A stretch of 64,000 nucleotides of DNA from Symbiodinium sp. CCMP2592 (GCA_905221615.1 CAJNDT010005557.1:667630-731629); one strand, 5' to 3'; positions 18,101 through 27,290 are shown, counted from the first letter of the stretch. Notes: generated by a model from the sequence alone, not told the origin. Translations and numbers: made by a program.

Positions 18101-19607
18101 CAAGAATTGGCGACCCGAAGACCTACGCAGAGACGAGGATGGACGGAGAATGAGGGTATGCCCGGCATGCTACAACATCGTTCCAGCATGTTTCTCCCGA
18201 TGCACGTCTTGCTGGTCACAGTTCATTTCGAGCGGATATTACCAAGGTTCTCCACAACGGGAGACTCCTACGGAGATCCCCAGTGACTTCATTGCTCAGA
18301 CAATGGAAGCCGCAGCAGCCGCAGTGCCTGAGGCGCCCGAAGAGGAGCAGGAAGCCATGGAGGTAGAGACCGTTGCGGAACCTGAAGAAATCCCAGAACC
18401 ATCTGTCATCGCGGAAGACGATCCAGAACAGGAACCTGATGAAGAAATGGACATCGAGCCTGGAGAGGACTTTGATGACGCAGTTCCAGAAGCAATCGCA
18501 CAGGAACGTCGTCCCGTCTTCATTACCGGCCAGTCTTTGAACATCGATCCTGAGCTACAACTTGCACGTACCGCCATGCAGCCATCTTACTATTCTGGAA
18601 AGCGAAATGCCCATTGCATTGACGCGAACATGACCGCTCTGTCGTACATGGCATACGTGGTATGCAGATCCATCTACAAGGCTTGGTCAGGATTCGCAAA
18701 GTGGGCGACTATGCCGTTGTTTCAGATGAGGGAAAGTTTCGCACTTGGCCAACGCTATGATGTGCTTGGAAAGTGGGGATCTTTGGCGGCAGTGGATAGG
18801 GAAACGGGTGTGAGCAAGGATGTGACTGATGAGGAGATCATTCGCTTTGCCAAGGAACCTGAGAACCTCAAACAGTATGATCCCAACGGGACTTACACCT
18901 TGAAGCGCTTCCGGACGAACCAGATGCTTTCTTTACTTACACGGGGAGCCAACATGATGGGAATTGGCAGGGACAACTTCAACCCTACTACTTACTTGAA
19001 GAGCGACAGGGATGAAGATGTAAAGGCTATGCACTTTTGTTGCCTGAACGTCCTGTGCGAGGTGATTCCAATGGTGACGGGACACCAACAATTCTCAGTG
19101 CTACGACCAACGCCAACTGGACCAGTGGACTTCTTGTACATCGACCCCGTCGGTATTCTGCTGACTCATTCTGATCAGTCAGTCCAGACCATCGGCTTGC
19201 TGGTGGACCACAGTGTGCAAATGCCTGCGCATTTCATGGACAGATTGAACAGATCCAAAGCTGAGAGACAGCAAAACCCGACGACCAAGCGTACGGAAGC
19301 TCTACACCACATTTCGGCCGCTGACTATCTTCCTCCAGGTGGTACATCCATCCTGGACACGCCTGTCACTACGGAGGAACGTGAAAGCGCTTCTTCATCC
19401 AAGGGACCTTCAAAAGGGCGTGGAAGAACCGGAGGCGAGCAACATGGTGGCTGGAACACCAATTCCTACCACGACTACATCGCCGCCAAAGGCCGAAACA
19501 AAGGCAAGGACAAGGGAAAGCCGAGGAACCAGTATCCAGAGGAGAACCTCCGGCCCTGGGACCGCGATCCTACGTCAACGCGAAGATGGTGGCGAGACAA
19601 CGCCTGA
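12105..19607 (+). CDS. retrotransposon ORF2, 2500 aa, with Tpt1/KptA-like domain
   Basis: Second intact ORF of the element, starting at ATG in context gagccATGgct. I do not recognise the N-terminal 1000 residues. A Cys cluster lies at C1029-C1032 and C1057-C1060. A canonical CX2CX4HX4C zinc knuckle lies at C1381-C1394. Residues about 1590-1920 read as a Tpt1/KptA RNA 2'-phosphotransferase: DLRHR (R1602-H1603), then a GGWVMIEDL winged-helix signature (W1633), then KIRLQF (R1693), FHAT (H1793), MRVHGR (R1853/R1857) and a DSGIMIVGRTIPFHFVKEV strand pair. Known Tpt1 enzymes use an Arg-His-Arg-Arg tetrad to remove a 2'-phosphate from spliced RNA with NAD+; all four have candidates here. Spacing is wider than in yeast Tpt1, so insertions are present. 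A zinc-ribbon-like C2019-C2022/C2033-C2036 follows, then an acidic linker and a Lys/Arg/Gly-rich C terminus. No RT, protease or obvious envelope features. The function in the element is unknown. Confidence 0.88.
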   Translation: MAESYNAYELAFEGVDHEEVFPSGGMMRTFLKFHKFLEMYSGDSSQSVSLPPKITKDKVVDNDLIRTWAAFKAPPLVLLFTCANLSPGGDLSIRVREILKACLFAAPEEYMDKPYGEILAMVIKFGGGLKHIVADYEGKFNAITRFMVDEEVIRDDAKLAVVELEQERKQVRFDLNTATRNIVSADGYYNLAVLINSVETPYQTVTDTRIQQWYTVNQDYYHKLPMSGRAPDQSDLLAEPTLCRVCKLMYMFAKHTGYGLRTYNQECAANNDGATPINVHQLALMMRTMPQGMGHPLAFAMNSLQAFSVCLHVLHSYVSWVDPDTGHPHYRWSNDVLPDSDYTTYSFLKHHVDAVCADQDRNGFQLPDAFRSYTWNQCGVESGYVVDCSTKRATLSIWEAEFQQMGAPSPLMQDDGLFPPNLQRHPSWVYSTGRVAMPTASNLEPEGIVHPEHGRTPGQPQGSATEPRATPSHGPKRARTDEATASASSSSAAPPPQPPTSQPEEEPSQPTWEEAPIPAGAQESWYHYVNIDEKGCRSSLLATTRDQDEYPPTIDETPKFVANHDVGTTPIQHYVRRLVTYLARIRSVSQSDDKGLNLKVYVKLSTKMWLRMYSRLYHALALVSCVHLPSPPMLTSAVMIEADSDLVDNDEIPAEARINTMNTLNGFRNSLGMGGKPDAATMRSQCTILVQDFDMVARTRGSSHTVRENLVMHGWSEIYIVSPSITAGANYNFQVTKGSLESVNETLDGLTEEQLATVTLHYHLSLQAILIENISFPMSEVGDGAAIRADLQRQLKVTYVDPIIAAGKRTTRPPIVNINHDLRFVGAASNYLRQKASMFNGFHALGMYIELELRARACVVIHGSSFWSRMYSQAKHASSGVHTLSVEKVPPPDNRVRFKLGLAIYEKQLFCEKMVSTCFVEASKVRSWDETVRTDSVAHPSLVEIWEDKSEVKTSTKISQTWFTGEQQQQIRSGAQGDTVAESSTVTWQDFDIAMTVPEAYYDNRHYWFRIDTYATLNTGYVKGRTFYCPGCEAMKLAECYAQAFFKPTGNGYPGHCIGCAHTSALKMQHQIGSFNDLITSQKYTLACAKHLYDLRLQFVDPRVDIKEFLKVCAEMVYEDIGKTVSHYGGLRITASQAIEYAAWGKAKQLAWDRGYDSEGKTCYICYYDAGNCAYAGFMRMLLTPEERQECYRGSVLPKEELLGDTVELALGLLTIAMRHPSHFMNWGGLEGANACARGIERSFFRYASAEAIELITVDSPRKRTPPKKNEAVAEIVNNMSADLVIDFTVIVDGDIYPVEIARTDETQAADNVTDDPGFSVAPPIPAQDLDVDAQPEEEQGAEGPDPRHAIREGFVTQLQDYVGVLAQGEMSVGSDRITFCVACGSDLHTLSNCTENAATRDLVLRGVQIIKESLLRYPRRVPTQEAEPMDVDTTDHVSVASSDRRPKAKARPRRGGEAVRGDVVLIRYENKHNLCTDVENRRGLNDACGVPLQESGPENSQRVVDIIEQLSDHRDRRLPQRGDRPSFAYDENTHSYTNPGYESIGGGRPIRCGILDLIPTKGASFINNRWDIVNEVVLRNITRQRRLNADWALSCIQSDLRHRIARRPGSEWLDNRCQVAFNSVIKCDEGGWVMIEDLVRHEPLWTHESRRITEGVSRTDDQQKKRVYNERLQLLFQGNMIAATKRNKAKIRLQFLGVRVKDPGTEVLGSAGSNMLVSVQDQITEIQNNDHCRHGQRYLNLCNGWVKPWAVRATSGHSAHSDPQNNLLQLDKNRFAISPSMTLLQRLGGAFHATACRNLDSIVTQGIMPGSEDPDGDFDHRRQFRGNQGGRLHSYWGVFAPFDHRNATTKMRVHGRDAKHMPLAVLHVPSQDLAREDGRITDSGIMIVGRTIPFHFVKEVWFCVPDPRDTHSFALVEKIYDERLEKELVLDYNASPLLPEFERYRTPSKIMELLCEMPPGPHDTSKEQIIRDLTTVLESHRENTVRHHYMDKGIKFVIKNWRPEDLRRDEDGRRMRVCPACYNIVPACFSRCTSCWSQFISSGYYQGSPQRETPTEIPSDFIAQTMEAAAAAVPEAPEEEQEAMEVETVAEPEEIPEPSVIAEDDPEQEPDEEMDIEPGEDFDDAVPEAIAQERRPVFITGQSLNIDPELQLARTAMQPSYYSGKRNAHCIDANMTALSYMAYVVCRSIYKAWSGFAKWATMPLFQMRESFALGQRYDVLGKWGSLAAVDRETGVSKDVTDEEIIRFAKEPENLKQYDPNGTYTLKRFRTNQMLSLLTRGANMMGIGRDNFNPTTYLKSDRDEDVKAMHFCCLNVLCEVIPMVTGHQQFSVLRPTPTGPVDFLYIDPVGILLTHSDQSVQTIGLLVDHSVQMPAHFMDRLNRSKAERQQNPTTKRTEALHHISAADYLPPGGTSILDTPVTTEERESASSSKGPSKGRGRTGGEQHGGWNTNSYHDYIAAKGRNKGKDKGKPRNQYPEENLRPWDRDPTSTRRWWRDNA

Positions 19608-19857
19608 TCTTCCTCGCCTATCAGTTCGTGACCTCTGAGCTTCGCTCGTGGAATGCCATCGCGAATGCTTCTTTCTTCGGTGACGCCTGATTCGTTTGTC
19701 ATTTCAGGGGATCGTTACTGACGTAGATGAGTGTCACAACGTTTCTAATTGGGATGCAAAGCTCTGATTTTCAATGTCAACGTTGCGGCGGAATTTTCTT
19801 CTGTCCTATCGTGCCATCTTCCGGGTGAGCAGCGTCGGAGACGCAACTCATGGGGGG
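19608..19857 (+). other. 3' untranslated region with polypurine tract
   Basis: 250 nt between the ORF2 stop and the 3' LTR without an ORF of note. The last bases, ATGGGGGG at 19850-19857, abut the LTR and are a short candidate polypurine tract for plus-strand priming. Confidence 0.6.
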
Positions 19858-20289
19858 TGCGAACGGACTGCGATGCCTTGTCAAGTTCTAAGGTGTCACT
19901 ATAAGAGCTGTGAGCAAGACCGTGTAAAGTGCAAGAGAAGGGGGCACGCTACGCGTCCCTCGACTCTAGGGGGCATGCTACGCATCCCTCATCTTTACCT
20001 TTCTATGTGACCGCCAACGCAACGTTTGGCTCAAGTCAATGCCCATAGCTAAGTGCTATATGTGTCTTCTATCCTGAGCAATCAGAGCTATCCCGTTGCA
20101 CAGACGAACCGCCGCCGGCAGTGAGTGCAAAAGGAACGGCCGCCGGTTCTGCCTGCATAGGATTGCACGTGTGGAAGTAAGAGGGAGAGACAGGGTCCAG
20201 TCTGTGGAGAGTGCTAGCCAGCCACACCTACATTCATTACAGCTCTGGTGGGGAGAGCAGCAACCAAGTCGAGATCAATCCCCCACGCA
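19858..20289 (+). repeat. 3' LTR (432 bp)
   Basis: Same as 598-1029 apart from C at 19882. It carries the same duplicated 22-bp motif and the spliced-leader-like TTTGGCTCAAG (20025-20035). It is followed by the target duplication GTTTC at 20290-20294. Confidence 0.95.
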
Positions 20290-20294
20290 GTTTC
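20290..20294. repeat. target-site duplication, right (GTTTC)
   Basis: Matches 593-597. Joining 1-597 to 20295 gives a plausible unbroken pre-insertion site. Confidence 0.93.
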
Positions 20295-20353
20295 GGATCA
20301 CACAGCCATCCGCAGTAAAAGCAGAATCCTAAGCGGAGGATTTAAGGGATCTC

Positions 20354-20453
20354 TTAGAAGCTGCCCCCGCCCTGTATAGTGGTATAATAGGAGTATAATG
20401 GGGCCCTAATATAATCCTTATAGTCACTATTACAGGGTGGGGGCAGCTTCTAA
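20354..20453. mobile_element. 100-bp MITE with 8-bp target duplication
   Basis: Terminal inverted repeats begin TTAGAAGCTGCCCCC and end in its complement. GGGATCTC flanks both sides (20346-20353 and 20454-20461). An 8-bp duplication is typical of hAT-type transposases; with no transposase inside, this is a non-autonomous element. Confidence 0.8.
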
Positions 20454-20539
20454 GGGATCTCGCAACGGTAACCATCCGACAAAGGCATCTGTGGGTTTGA
20501 GGCTGGTTTCAGGTTTACAGAGTTCGGAACGCCCTGCCC

Positions 20540-20880
20540 GAAACTCCATAACTACCCGCAATACAATGCAATGCAATACAATGCCCTCGAAAATACAATA
20601 CAATGCTATATACACTTGTACATGCATCCATGCACGATACGATCCGTATACGGACACACAGGCACATGCATGTGCATACACGCATACACATACGCAACTA
20701 TCGACCGACCTACCTACCTACCTACTACGGGAGTGCATGACGGCAGCATGCATACATACTTACTTTGATTGTTTGTTTGCTTGCTGGCTTGCTTGCTTGC
20801 TGGCCTGCTTGCTTGCTGGCTTGCTTGCTGGCTAGCTTGCTTGCTTGCTAGTTTGCTTGCTTACGTACTTTCATTCATAC
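20540..20880. repeat. low-complexity block: ATACAATG, ACATGCAT, (GCTT)n
   Basis: Overlapping simple repeats: AATACAATGC runs (about 20560-20610), CATGCATACACG runs, CTAC runs near 20710 and a degenerate (GCTT)n/(TGCTTGCT)n at about 20770-20870. No gene is seen. Confidence 0.7.
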
Positions 20881-22430
20881 CTGCAATACAGCCTCATCGG
20901 CACCTACATCCCTAACTGCATGCATACAGACGCGGAGTACATACCTATTGCGAAGGAGCTCCTATTTGGCAGGTGCAAGGCCAAACAACGTAAGTACTTA
21001 CTGTAGGGGCCTTAAATATTACAATAATTAGAATATTATATAGGGGCGCGTTATAATACTATACCCCAAGGGTCCAAGCAGTCCTTCTGTATGGTTTTTG
21101 ATACCTAAAAAGGCCCTAAAGTCATATAACAGGGAATACTTGGACCCTCTGGGTATTATAATGAGGAGCGCCCAAAATAGTATAGGAAATTATAACTCAG
21201 ACTCAGGCCCCTATATTATGGTACACACCTTTAGGGTTTAGGGTTTAGGGCCTCGGGCCCGAGGGATCAATGGCATGGGCTCTGTTTGCGCACAGGAAAA
21301 ACTCTAATGTAGGGGCCTAACTTCTGTTTTCTGCGTTCCTTAATTAGGGTTAAGGGCTTAGGGTTATAATTATAGTATAATGGGCCCCAAAACTCTGTTC
21401 TAATTATTAAGGCCCCTGTACATGTAGTAACCCGAAACGAGGCCCGCGCAATCTCGCCGCCGGCACCTCGCTGCTGCACGAGTCTTGCGCTCTTGGTGTT
21501 GGGATGTGGGTGTCCGATCCTTAAACCCTAAACGGAGGTTTAGGGCAAAGTTTAGGGTTTAGGGTTTAGGGCTTACGACGGAGCAAGGGGTTCCGCTTAA
21601 GTCTGGGTGCCCCAAAATCCCTGCAAAGCTCGAGTTTTGCAGAGCTCAAGATTACAGCGTTCCGCTGTGCATCTTCGTCACCAAGCTTCTTACAGTAAAG
21701 TTTAGACGACTCTGCATCAAATATAAGGGCCTTCAATAACTCGAATAGGGTTTTACAAAAGTGTTGGTTAATATTTAAGCCCCTGTAGTTACCAGGAAGT
21801 GTAGACGAGATAAGATCCCCCACAGCCAGGAGATGGTGCTGCAAACTGTACAGTCACTGCGTAGAGTTTCTTGGCTGCGGAAAACCTAGAGTAATACCCA
21901 AAGCCAAACCCCCAAACTTTTTAACTCCTAGACCCTAAAATCCTGAAGCCTAAATTTTAAGTCCCTGACCCCCCGAGCCCATGAAATGCAAGCCCGAACA
22001 TCCTAAGCCCCGAAATCTCCTAAAGCCTTTAACTCTTAATCTGTGGAAGGCCACATCCTGCTCCCACAAGACCAGAACCTCCTATAGTAGCCCTTGCTGT
22101 AGTAGATTTCCCACTATAAGCCTTACTCAAAACTCTTAAACCATGAAGCCATATACCATAGACCAGAAACCCCTGTACTACCCGAAGAGAAACCCTATGT
22201 TCTAAGATCGACCTCTGCATGTGGCTAAGGCGTAAGGCTTCAGGGAAGAATCGAGAGCTTTCGGATTTGGGGAATACTGTCTGTCTCAAACCCAGCAAGG
22301 GAACTGCTATCCACAAAGATGACGTAAGGCCGAAGCCCTCCCTAAATCCTAGACACCAATGCCCCAAACCCCCATAAAACCCTCCTAAGCTTGAGACATG
22401 ACATACACAAGACCTTACCACTACCAGTAG
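20881..22430. other. intergenic DNA with MITE copies and telomere-like bits
   Basis: Contains a MITE at 21064-21153 (ends CCCCAAGGGTCC / GGACCCTCTGGG), fragments of the AGGGGCCTTAAT family (about 21004-21060, 21380-21417), and TTTAGGG pieces at 21232-21250 and 21555-21575. A short GC-rich patch lies at 21430-21490. I see no supported gene. Confidence 0.5.
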
Positions 22431-22435
22431 TAGTA

Positions 22436-22766
22436 CTTAGTGCTAGCACTTGTGCTACTGCTGCTACTACTACTACTCCTACTCCTGCTTGCTGCTGCTA
22501 GTACTACTACGACAACGACTACGACGACGACGATGACGACGACTACTACTACAATCACTACTACAGTTAGTATTCTTCTGATTACTACTGCTAGTGCTAC
22601 TGCTACTGCTACTGCTACTGCTACTGCTACTGCTACTGCTACTGCTACTGCTACTGCTACTGCTACTACCACTACTGCAACTAGCTGCTACTACTACAAC
22701 TACTACTACTACTACTACAACTCCTCCTCCTACTACTACTACTGCTACTACTACTACTACTACTAT

Positions 22767-22833
<67 letters not shown>

Positions 22834-22920
22834 GCTACTGCTGCTGCTCCTACCACTGCTCCCCCTCCTCCTCGTCCTCCTCCTCCTTCTACTGCTACCG
22901 CCACTTCTACGACGACGACG
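22436..22920. repeat. trinucleotide satellite (CTA/CTG/ACG)n
   Basis: Nearly 500 bp of triplets, with a clean (CTACTG) hexamer block at about 22592-22665, CTA blocks on both sides and a GACGAC patch near 22520-22545. It stays open in several frames on both strands, giving spurious poly-Leu/Thr/Tyr frames. It is a microsatellite, not a gene. Confidence 0.9.
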
Positions 22921-22934
22921 CGTCACTACCTTGA

Positions 22935-23595
22935 CCTCATACCTTCAGACCAAACAACTCTTATTTTCAATGGCTTATGTTAGAATAAGAAAATGGAAGG
23001 CTATATAGGGTCCAGGTAGCCCTGCAGAGTCAGAGTCGCAATAATACCGGAAGTCCACGCAAGACCGGGTCCCCAGCAAGCAAAGACGGTAGCTTCCTTT
23101 CAGACGCCGAGGCTTTAGGGCTTAGGGCTTATAGGGTTTACGGTTTATGGGGTTTAAGGCTTTGGGTCAGGGCTTAGGGTTTAAGCTTAAGGGTTTAGGG
23201 CTTAAGGTTTAGGGTTTAGAGTTTAGGGTTTAAGGTTATAGGGTTGAAGGTTATGGGTTTGAGGCTTAGGGTTTAGGGTAAGATTCAAGGGGTAGGTTCT
23301 ATGCTACGTACCCCAATCGCTAAGCCGACAACCCGGTGCTTTAGCTTGTAGGGCTTGGGGTCCAGGGGCACATTGGAAAACCGTGCTCATGGAACTAACT
23401 TCCTCTCACCTGAGTACCAATTCCGACGAACCTTAGGGTTCAGGGTTTCGGGAATCGTATTATTCGGGGTCTATAGGGTATAGGATTTAGGGTTTCGGGA
23501 TTTAGGGTTTTTATAGGCTCACGGTTTCGAGCAGCGTTTAGGGAGTTTAGGGTCTTAGAGTCTTCGGTCTCGCGCTTGCGGAACAGGCTTTCCCT
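22935..23595. other. intergenic DNA with degenerate TTTAGGG field
   Basis: About 23110-23282 is a field of degenerate TTTAGGG-type heptamers (variants TTAGGGC, TTTAAGG). Further bits lie at 23425-23515. Nothing coding is seen. Confidence 0.6.
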
Positions 23596-23680
23596 GTAGC
23601 CGAAAAGACCTACCTGTTTTAGGGTTCCTTCTTATGATTTCTGTATTTAGTTCTTTAGAAAGGTAGGTCTTTTCGGCTAC
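23596..23680. mobile_element. 85-bp inverted-repeat element
   Basis: Two perfect 20-bp arms, GTAGCCGAAAAGACCTACCT and its complement, enclose a 45-nt AT-rich loop. This is MITE-like; no clear flanking duplication is seen. Confidence 0.7.
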
Positions 23681-24520
23681 ATGTCGAGCTTGGGTGTAGC
23701 GAAAGTTTGGAACCACGGGTCTAAAGCATACGGCAGAGGCTTCCCGGCTTGGGCTGTGGGGCTGATTTTTAAGCAGGCTTTGCGGTTGAGGACTTGGCTA
23801 AGGTCTATAGAGGGTAAAGGCCTTCAGCCATATCTATGCACCCTATGTCCTGAAACCGTTCTCTAAACCCAAATTTCTCTCAACAAATCAACTGCAGAGC
23901 TGAAAGACAGATCAAACGCCGTTTCGCCGATGCACATTAAAGCAGGAACCCGTATGCTTCAAGAACTCTATTCGGGCTTCTACATTCAACCCGACACCCC
24001 GCAACATCGAGTTCAACTCTCTTCAAGACTGGCCCTTCCCCAAACCCTAGAAATGCAGCACCCCGGGCCCCTCCTTGGGTTGAAGAGAAGCGCGTTGGCT
24101 TCGATGTTGCTCCAAAGGACGCCCTGAAGCTTTGGGATTCTTAGTACTTGGAGAACTCGACTGCTCTAAGTTGGTGATTACGCTAAGGTTATACATGAAG
24201 TTCAGGGTTTTGGGTATGTAGAAAACCCAAAAAAGTTGAGGCTTTAACGACTTGGGCTTATAGGTTTTTATTAATTAAGGTTGCGATTTCAAGGGGCCAG
24301 GTTTACAAACACCGATTTCAAGTTTTGGGGGGACTGCGGACGAGGGTCTGCGGGGTTTAAGTTGCGGACTTCGGATCTTGGATCCAGCATGGACCTTGAA
24401 AGCCCTTTGCAAGGTTTAATTGTTTAATTGGACGACATCAAAACAAACGAGCCCTCTGTGGGTGTTCAGGATTGTAGGTTGGATGAATGAGTATGGCCAA
24501 AACCCAACAGGCAGTATGTT
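23681..24520. other. intergenic DNA, no gene recognised
   Basis: Mixed-composition sequence with short open frames on the + strand (23681-23866, 23930-24127) that have no motif I recognise. I treat them as chance. Confidence 0.4.
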
Positions 24521-24523
24521 ATA

Positions 24524-24624
24524 CTGTTGATGGTATAAATCCTGCATTACTTCAAGGACCCTAAACTAAGGGAATTATGGTATATTCCTCATTATGGGTA
24601 ATGCAGGATTTCTATCATCAACCG
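24524..24624. mobile_element. MITE family B copy (101 bp, TA duplication)
   Basis: Inverted ends like CGGTTGATGATATAAATCC (here CTGTTGATGGTATAAATCC) and GGATTTCTATCATCAACCG, flanked by TA at 24522-24523 and 24625-24626. Other copies: 42753-42855, 49847-50274 (nested) and 50129-50229. Confidence 0.8.
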
Positions 24625-25117
24625 TATGTTATAGGAACCCACCAAGGGCTCCTGTAAAGGATCCTATGAGTATACGGGGTTTTGGGTCTGGGCTCCTGTA
24701 ACTTACGGGTGCCATTACAGTCTCCGTCGAAGAATCTCTGAAGGTCTTGTCGGGGCTCTCTAGGGTTGGGGTCTCTTTAAAGGTGCCCCTGTAGGGTTTT
24801 TCCACTTTCCTTTAAAGGTTCCTCGAAGAGTTTCGCTTCAGGACTTTACGGGGTTCCTGTAAGGGTTCCTACAAAGTGCTTTGGATTGAACTTTTTTTGC
24901 TGAGCGCCTTTTCCGTCTTGCAAGAGTCGGCAAGCTGTATTTAACCCTTTGCAAATTCTGCAGGACCAAATCCAACCCTAAACCCTGAACCCTGAACCTT
25001 AAACCCTAAACCCCTAAACCCTAAACCCCAAACCCTAAACCCCTAAACCCCAAATCCTGAACCCTAAGCCCGAACCCTGAAACCCTTGCAGAACCCCTAT
25101 AGAATCCTACCAGATTC

Positions 25118-25208
25118 CTTATGTGAGTTTCCGAAAACAGGAGACCCAAGTGTAGTACCCCTATTATAAGGGCCCCAAAACTGAGGTACCCCTAATTTTC
25201 GGAAACCC
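25118..25208. mobile_element. MITE family H copy
   Basis: Ends GAGTTTCCGAAAA and TTTTCGGAAACCCC, with an AT-rich core around 'gtagtacccc'. Related copies, some truncated: 44896-44987, 46169-46262, 49688-49785, 50334-50425, 58332-58440. Confidence 0.65.
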
Positions 25209-25340
25209 CCCTATAGGAATCGAGGAACCCTCCAATAAAAACACCCCCATACCCCAAACCCTCTAGATCCCTTATAGGAACCCTTAGAGGATCCCTTTAA
25301 AGGAGCCCTAAGGTCCCCCCCCATTTTGGATAAAAACACC

Positions 25341-25482
25341 TTAAAACCCTACACCCCTAAACCCTAAATCCCTAAACCCTAAATCCCTAAACCCTAAATC
25401 CCTAAACCCTAAACCCCTAAACCCTAAACCCTAAACCCCTAAACCCTAAACCCCTAAACCCTAAACCCCTAAACCCTAAACC
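25341..25482 (-). repeat. CCCTAAA-type interstitial array
   Basis: About 18 heptamer or octamer units alternating CCCTAAA and CCCCTAAA, the complement of TTTAGGG telomere repeats. Confidence 0.85.
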
Positions 25483-25582
25483 CTAATTTTCGGTCCCACT
25501 TTTGGATCAAAAACACTCAGCCGCCTGTTGAGGGATTGCCCCGGGAGTCGCCTGGGACCTCGGCTCATAAGCTCTTTTCTTT

Positions 25583-25756
25583 TGGGGTTTAGGGTTCAGG
25601 GTTTGGGGTTTAGGGGTTTAGGGTTTAGGGGTTTAGGGGTTTAGGGTTTAGGGGTTTAGGGTTTAGGGGTTTAGGGGTTTAGGGTTTGGGGGTTTAGGGG
25701 TTTAGGGTTTAGGGTTCAGGGTTTGGGGTTTAGGGTTCAGGGTTTAGGGTTCAGGG
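25583..25756 (+). repeat. TTTAGGG-type interstitial array
   Basis: About 23 units of TTTAGGG and TTTAGGGG with TTCAGGG and TTTGGGG variants, facing the CCCTAAA array at 25341-25482. Confidence 0.85.
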
Positions 25757-25775
25757 TTGGATTTGGTCCTGCAGC

Positions 25776-26335
25776 CTCGAGACGCAGAAGGGTTTAGGGT
25801 TTAGGTTTTATTTCAGTTCCCAAATTCCATAAGCCCCAAAAGGCTTAAACTTTCAGGTTTAAGAGGGTTTCATTATCCAGAAATGTTTAAAGTGTATAAA
25901 CTCAGCTACTAAGTTATGGAGGTTTAGGGTTTGGAATGGGATGTATAGGCATTCGAAGGGTTTTTGCCAAGATGTGAATAGTCTGAGAGTTTTTTGGAGA
26001 CTTCTTTGGGCCCAGAGGTATAGCGGTATGGGACGATCCAAGATGACGGCTTTGAAGGGAGGGCCTCTTTACCAAGGTTTGGGGTTTAGATTACCCTACC
26101 GAGGGTTTAGGGTTTAGGGTTCCTACCCCTTCAGATGAGGAGACCTTGCTGGCAACACTGTACCATTCGCTTGATTTGTAGGTTGAGGGTCTAGGGGTGT
26201 GGGCTTGGGGTCCAAGCGAGTAGACTCTCGGGCCTTGGCAGGTTTATTTAGAAAGGTTTGACTTGCTGACTTGCAAGTGGCGGCATCTTAATACAAGCTT
26301 CACCTGCTAAACCCAGCTAAGGTGAGTAAAGACTA
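25776..26335. other. intergenic DNA, no gene seen
   Basis: Single-copy-looking sequence with scattered TTTAGGG units (about 26100-26120). No coding motif on either strand. Confidence 0.4.
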
Positions 26336-26515
26336 CCGTCGCCACCATCATCATCATCATCATCGTCATCATCCACACTACCACCACCACTACCAACACC
26401 AACATCACCGTCATCATCGACATCATCATCACCACCAAAGACGCCTTTGCCACCCTCCTGCTCATCGTCACCATCATCGCCACCATCACGGTCATCATCA
26501 ACAATAACACCTTCA
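26336..26515. repeat. (CAT/CAC)n trinucleotide satellite
   Basis: Degenerate CAT, CAC and CGT triplets. Open frames through it are artefacts of the repeat. Confidence 0.85.
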
Positions 26516-27290
26516 TCTTCTTCTAACAGCATCAGCACAACAAGCAGCATAACCAGCAGCAGAACAAGCAACAAAGCAAGTGTTTCCAACAAACAAAACG
26601 TGGGCTTGGCCCAACGGCAATGCTGGCACCCTTCAGTGTGAGGTATATCTAGAGTAACCAAGGTACCTTAAGAAAAGTACATGCACGAATTGTTGAAGGG
26701 TCACATCCCTGTCTTGAGTGTACACTGGCTACTCTAGGTAGGGTTTAGGGCTCAGGCCCCAGCAGCAACCATCCCCAAACCATGCTCCAACTCGTTACTA
26801 TAAAAGCAAAAATGGAGTGCAAAACCCTTGAACCCGCTAGGTTTCGCTCCCCAAGGCTACGACATGACCGACACACGCCGAAACAGCGAATATCCGGCTG
26901 CCCTGAACACGGCATCCAGAAAATGTGACACGCAAGAACTGTATTCTTCACTGTTTATGAACGCCCTTTCCTCGATACTTATCCTCGATATACCCCCAAG
27001 CCCTATTCTAACTAAGGCCCCCATAATAATATGGAACCCTACTTTTGCCCTTTAAACTTTAAACTGGCGGGAAGGAATTCCAATGTTCCGAGCTCGTTGC
27101 GCGGTGCGAGCACTCTGCACCGGCCAAGATGCCTCAGAAGACGAGTGGGTCAGTGTTTGTGGTTTAGGGTCTACCCTAAGGCTCCTGAAGGGGTCATGGG
27201 CTTTCTGGGGGAAAGGTTTGGGCTTTGGGGGCTAGGGTTTGGGATCTCACTACGGGGGTCAGGGAGCATTAGGGTAACTTTACCCATCAT
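26516..27290. other. intergenic DNA, no gene recognised
   Basis: Mixed sequence. A GC-richer patch at 27080-27160 stays open on the + strand but shows no motif I recognise. Confidence 0.4.

Larger units (their letters stand above)
598..20289 (+). mobile_element. complete Ty1/copia-type LTR retrotransposon, 19.7 kb, two giant ORFs
   Basis: The element is bounded by two 432-bp direct LTRs beginning TG and ending CA. A 5-bp target duplication GTTTC lies at 593-597 and 20290-20294. Directly after the 5' LTR is a candidate primer-binding site, and directly before the 3' LTR a short G-rich polypurine tract. Inside are two long intact ORFs. The polyprotein order (protease, integrase, RT, RNase H) is that of Ty1/copia (Pseudoviridae), not Ty3/gypsy. 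Typical copia elements are about 5-9 kb, so this one is two to four times larger, mainly because of a long Gag, a 780-residue tail after RNase H and a 2500-aa second ORF. One LTR mismatch and no stop codons point to a very recent, possibly still active insertion (inference). Confidence 0.95.
24957..25780. repeat. long inverted repeat with telomere-like arms
   Basis: The left arm starts CTGCAGGACCAAATCCAACC at about 24958 and runs into CCCTAAA-type heptamers. The right arm ends in the exact complement at about 25752-25775 after TTTAGGG-type heptamers. Between them lie a MITE (25118-25208), a second CCCTAAA array (25341-25482), a unique spacer and a TTTAGGG array (25583-25756). The whole could fold as a large hairpin. 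Confidence 0.7.

Noticed and set aside
12105..19607. ORF2 as a retroviral-type envelope
   Set aside because: No signal peptide, no transmembrane segments and many Cys-metal motifs; it looks like a soluble nucleic-acid protein.
22440..22983. Open frames rich in Tyr, Thr, Leu or Ser
   Set aside because: Same artefact in the (CTA/CTG)n satellite.
25341..25482. A true chromosome end
   Set aside because: Arrays are short, degenerate, in both orientations and surrounded by other sequence.
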